From NCBI RefSeq assembly GCF_017792025.1, contig NZ_CP046956.1:1364001-1428000 (forward strand): a stretch of 64,000 nt of DNA, given 5' to 3'. Origin of the DNA: Sediminibacillus dalangtanensis (GTDB taxonomy: Bacteria; Bacillota; Bacilli; Bacillales; Amphibacillaceae). Positions 62,403 through 64,000 of this stretch are shown piece by piece (positions within the stretch are counted from its first letter, which is position 1; the number at the start of each line of letters is the position of its first letter). The translations under genes and the position numbers were made by a program. The notes under the pieces are model-generated. The model worked only from the letters and a program-made list of their open reading frames with translations, was not told where the DNA came from and made no database searches.

Positions 62403-63818
62403 TCAGGCATAGAAAAAACCTGCTGCAAGATAGCACAGTGTAGCAACTCCGGCACCGGCAGCGCAAAATTTCAGCTTATAGTAAGCATATTCAACCAGTG
62501 GCAGCTCCATAATGGAGGCTGTAGTAATCGTTGTATCTCCAAGCGGGGAAGTCATGGCTCCAAATGAACCGCTGGCGAACACTGCACCTACTGTCATTAT
62601 GATCGGTGCATCGGTGGCAGCAGCCAGGGAGAATCCTAAGGGCATAAACAACCCCCACGTCCCCCAGGAAGAACCAATAAAGTAACCTACAGTCGATCCC
62701 AGAACAAATAAAATAGCCGGAATCGTAAATGCAGGAAGAAAACTACCCAGCGTTGAACTGACGAACTGTGAAAAACCTAAATCTTCCGCATTCAGTGATA
62801 ATGCCCAAACAAGGATCAGCAGAATAATTGCCTGCATCATTTGGTTTCCGCCATCCACGAAATGATACAGCAATTCATTTAACGGCAATTTGCGAATCGC
62901 ATAGAAAAGGAACGTAACCGTCAAGGTTAAGAATACGGCCAGCAGCATGACGAACGTAGCATCGGCTTGCGTAAACGCATCGAATACCGTTATCGCCCCT
63001 TTTGCGCGGCCATCTTGCCAAAGCAAATACAATGACAAACCCAAAAGCAGAAATAATGGGACGATGAGATTCCAAGGCTGGGCTTTCACCAATGATAATT
63101 CTTTATCAATGCTGGAACGGTGAAAAGGATGATCTTCGTCACCTTCATCTTTGTGTGGTTCTTTTTCAATGGCTTTAGATGTCCAAAACGTACGAGCAAG
63201 ACCGAACAGAAGCATGATGATGGCAAAAAAATTAAATGGGATACTCATCAAAAATACGCTATAAGCACTCATTTCCAAACCATTTTTATGAATCCCGTTC
63301 TCAACAAGTGAGACCATAAAACCGACAAAAGCGGTTGCGACAGGCAAAAGGACAATGACGGATGAAGTAGAAACATCCATCGTAAATCCGACCTTTTGTC
63401 TGGAAATGCTCCATTTGCCCAACAATGATTTAACAACAGGACCAATCATCATAATCCGGAACATCGGCATCATAAAAGTAAAAGGCAGGGTCAACCAGAT
63501 AAGACCTAAAAGACTCCGCTGAGAATGGATTTTCCCCCCTATCCATTCTGAGAATCCTTTGATTCCGCCAGATATCGTCATCATTCCGACCAGTCCACCG
63601 AACAAATATAAGAATCCGATAATTTTAATGTTGGTTTCGTCTGACAACGTTTCGACCATATAAGTGACAGCTTGATCGGACGCACTTAACCATCCTGCTT
63701 TTAAAAGGATAGAACCTGCCAGGACACCAAGAACAAGACCAGGTAAAATTCTTTTCAACCAAATGGACAGGGCGATAACGATAGAAAACGGTACGATGGA
63801 AAGCCACTCGACTGACAA
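62403..63818 (-). CDS. nhaC: NhaC-family Na+/H+ antiporter
   Basis: A 471-residue membrane protein with about 11-12 hydrophobic helices. The conserved blocks VGYFIGSSWGTWGLFMPLGFSLA and FGAMTSPLGDTTITTASIM near the C-terminus, and PMFRIMMIGPVVKSLLGKW, belong to the NhaC superfamily (which includes malate-lactate antiporters). Fits a halotolerant lifestyle. TTG 63816-63818 follows AAGGAGGGATCCAA. It is a single-gene unit. Confidence 0.88.
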   Translation of the reverse strand: MSVEWLSIVPFSIVIALSIWLKRILPGLVLGVLAGSILLKAGWLSASDQAVTYMVETLSDETNIKIIGFLYLFGGLVGMMTISGGIKGFSEWIGGKIHSQRSLLGLIWLTLPFTFMMPMFRIMMIGPVVKSLLGKWSISRQKVGFTMDVSTSSVIVLLPVATAFVGFMVSLVENGIHKNGLEMSAYSVFLMSIPFNFFAIIMLLFGLARTFWTSKAIEKEPHKDEGDEDHPFHRSSIDKELSLVKAQPWNLIVPLFLLLGLSLYLLWQDGRAKGAITVFDAFTQADATFVMLLAVFLTLTVTFLFYAIRKLPLNELLYHFVDGGNQMMQAIILLILVWALSLNAEDLGFSQFVSSTLGSFLPAFTIPAILFVLGSTVGYFIGSSWGTWGLFMPLGFSLAAATDAPIIMTVGAVFASGSFGAMTSPLGDTTITTASIMELPLVEYAYYKLKFCAAGAGVATLCYLAAGFFYA

Positions 63819-63939
63819 TTGGATCCCTCCTTACGTGATCCTTAGGATTCCCATATAAAGACGTACAATACCTGTCCATCTGTATCTCCAAGCCAAGGTT
63901 TAGGCGGTGTAAAAAAAAGGAGGGGATAATTATTCTTAC

Positions 63940-63987
63940 TTGACAACTAGGAATAGTTGCAATTAAGATGTTTTATACAATTGTATA
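63940..63987 (+). promoter_or_regulatory. Promoter and palindrome near the right edge
   Basis: TTGACA at 63940-63945 with a TAAGAT-like -10 at about 63964-63969, followed by the perfect 14-base palindrome TATACAATTGTATA at 63974-63987. It points right, away from nhaC, so the regulated gene lies outside the window. Confidence 0.5.
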
Positions 63988-64000
63988 TTCTTATCAAGAG

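Overview
The window looks like chromosomal DNA of a low-to-mid GC Gram-positive, spore-forming bacterium of the family Bacillaceae, probably a halotolerant relative of Oceanobacillus, Virgibacillus or Terribacillus; I cannot fix the genus from sequence alone. Reasons: strong AGGAGG-type ribosome binding sites, frequent TTG and GTG starts, T-box and TPP leaders, and genes that recall Bacillus subtilis LnrJKLMN, YfmM, YkuI and AzlCD. No rRNA, tRNA or CRISPR array was seen.

Layout. (1) 1-0.8 kb: the end of an unknown gene, a MazG-like pyrophosphohydrolase and a small membrane protein. (2) About 0.8-12 kb: a visibly AT-richer block for copper/silver and thiol stress: a His-rich CopB ATPase, a two-component system, a BNR-repeat protein, CcdA, a ResA-like thioredoxin, a CcdA-like membrane protein, small secreted or Cys-rich proteins, a CotF-like protein and gene remnants. 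It looks like an acquired island. (3) 12-17.6 kb: SelO, a DUF6141-like protein, a VOC protein, an ECF-type sigma factor paired with a ClpP paralogue, and a lipoprotein. (4) 17.9-23.1 kb: a complete LnrJKLMN-like system (kinase, regulator, ABC ATPase, two permeases), in B. subtilis a defence against linearmycin-type polyenes. (5) 24-34.3 kb: purT, a threonine-aldolase-like enzyme, an aldo/keto reductase, a MarR-type operon, tandem T-box leaders ahead of threonyl-tRNA synthetase, an acetyltransferase and class I aldolase. (6) 34.6-44.4 kb: several broken small genes, guaC, an RNase H-like protein, a PadR operon, and a partial chitobiose-type PTS locus (chbG, GntR regulator, IIC, IIB) ending at an IS110-family element with a long structured non-coding end. 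(7) 44.4-64 kb: a YkgJ-type protein, fetAB, a TPP riboswitch with thiT, a YkuI-like EAL protein, a secreted GH10 xylanase, azlCD with a divergent XRE-cupin regulator, a serine hydrolase, ABC-F YfmM, a large SWIM/SNF2 helicase, small proteins, GrpB, a SET-domain protein, a GyrI-like protein, a double-VOC protein and an NhaC antiporter.

How the parts work together. The copper block joins metal export (CopB), sensing (two-component system) and extracytoplasmic thiol redox chemistry (two CcdA-like electron conduits plus a thioredoxin). The Lnr-like block couples drug sensing to export. The PTS block would import a beta-linked disaccharide, but no IIA or phospho-glycosidase is present, and the IS110 element sits where they would be expected. 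At least five small genes carry in-frame stops or frameshifts, an unusual load for 64 kb, and I report them individually.
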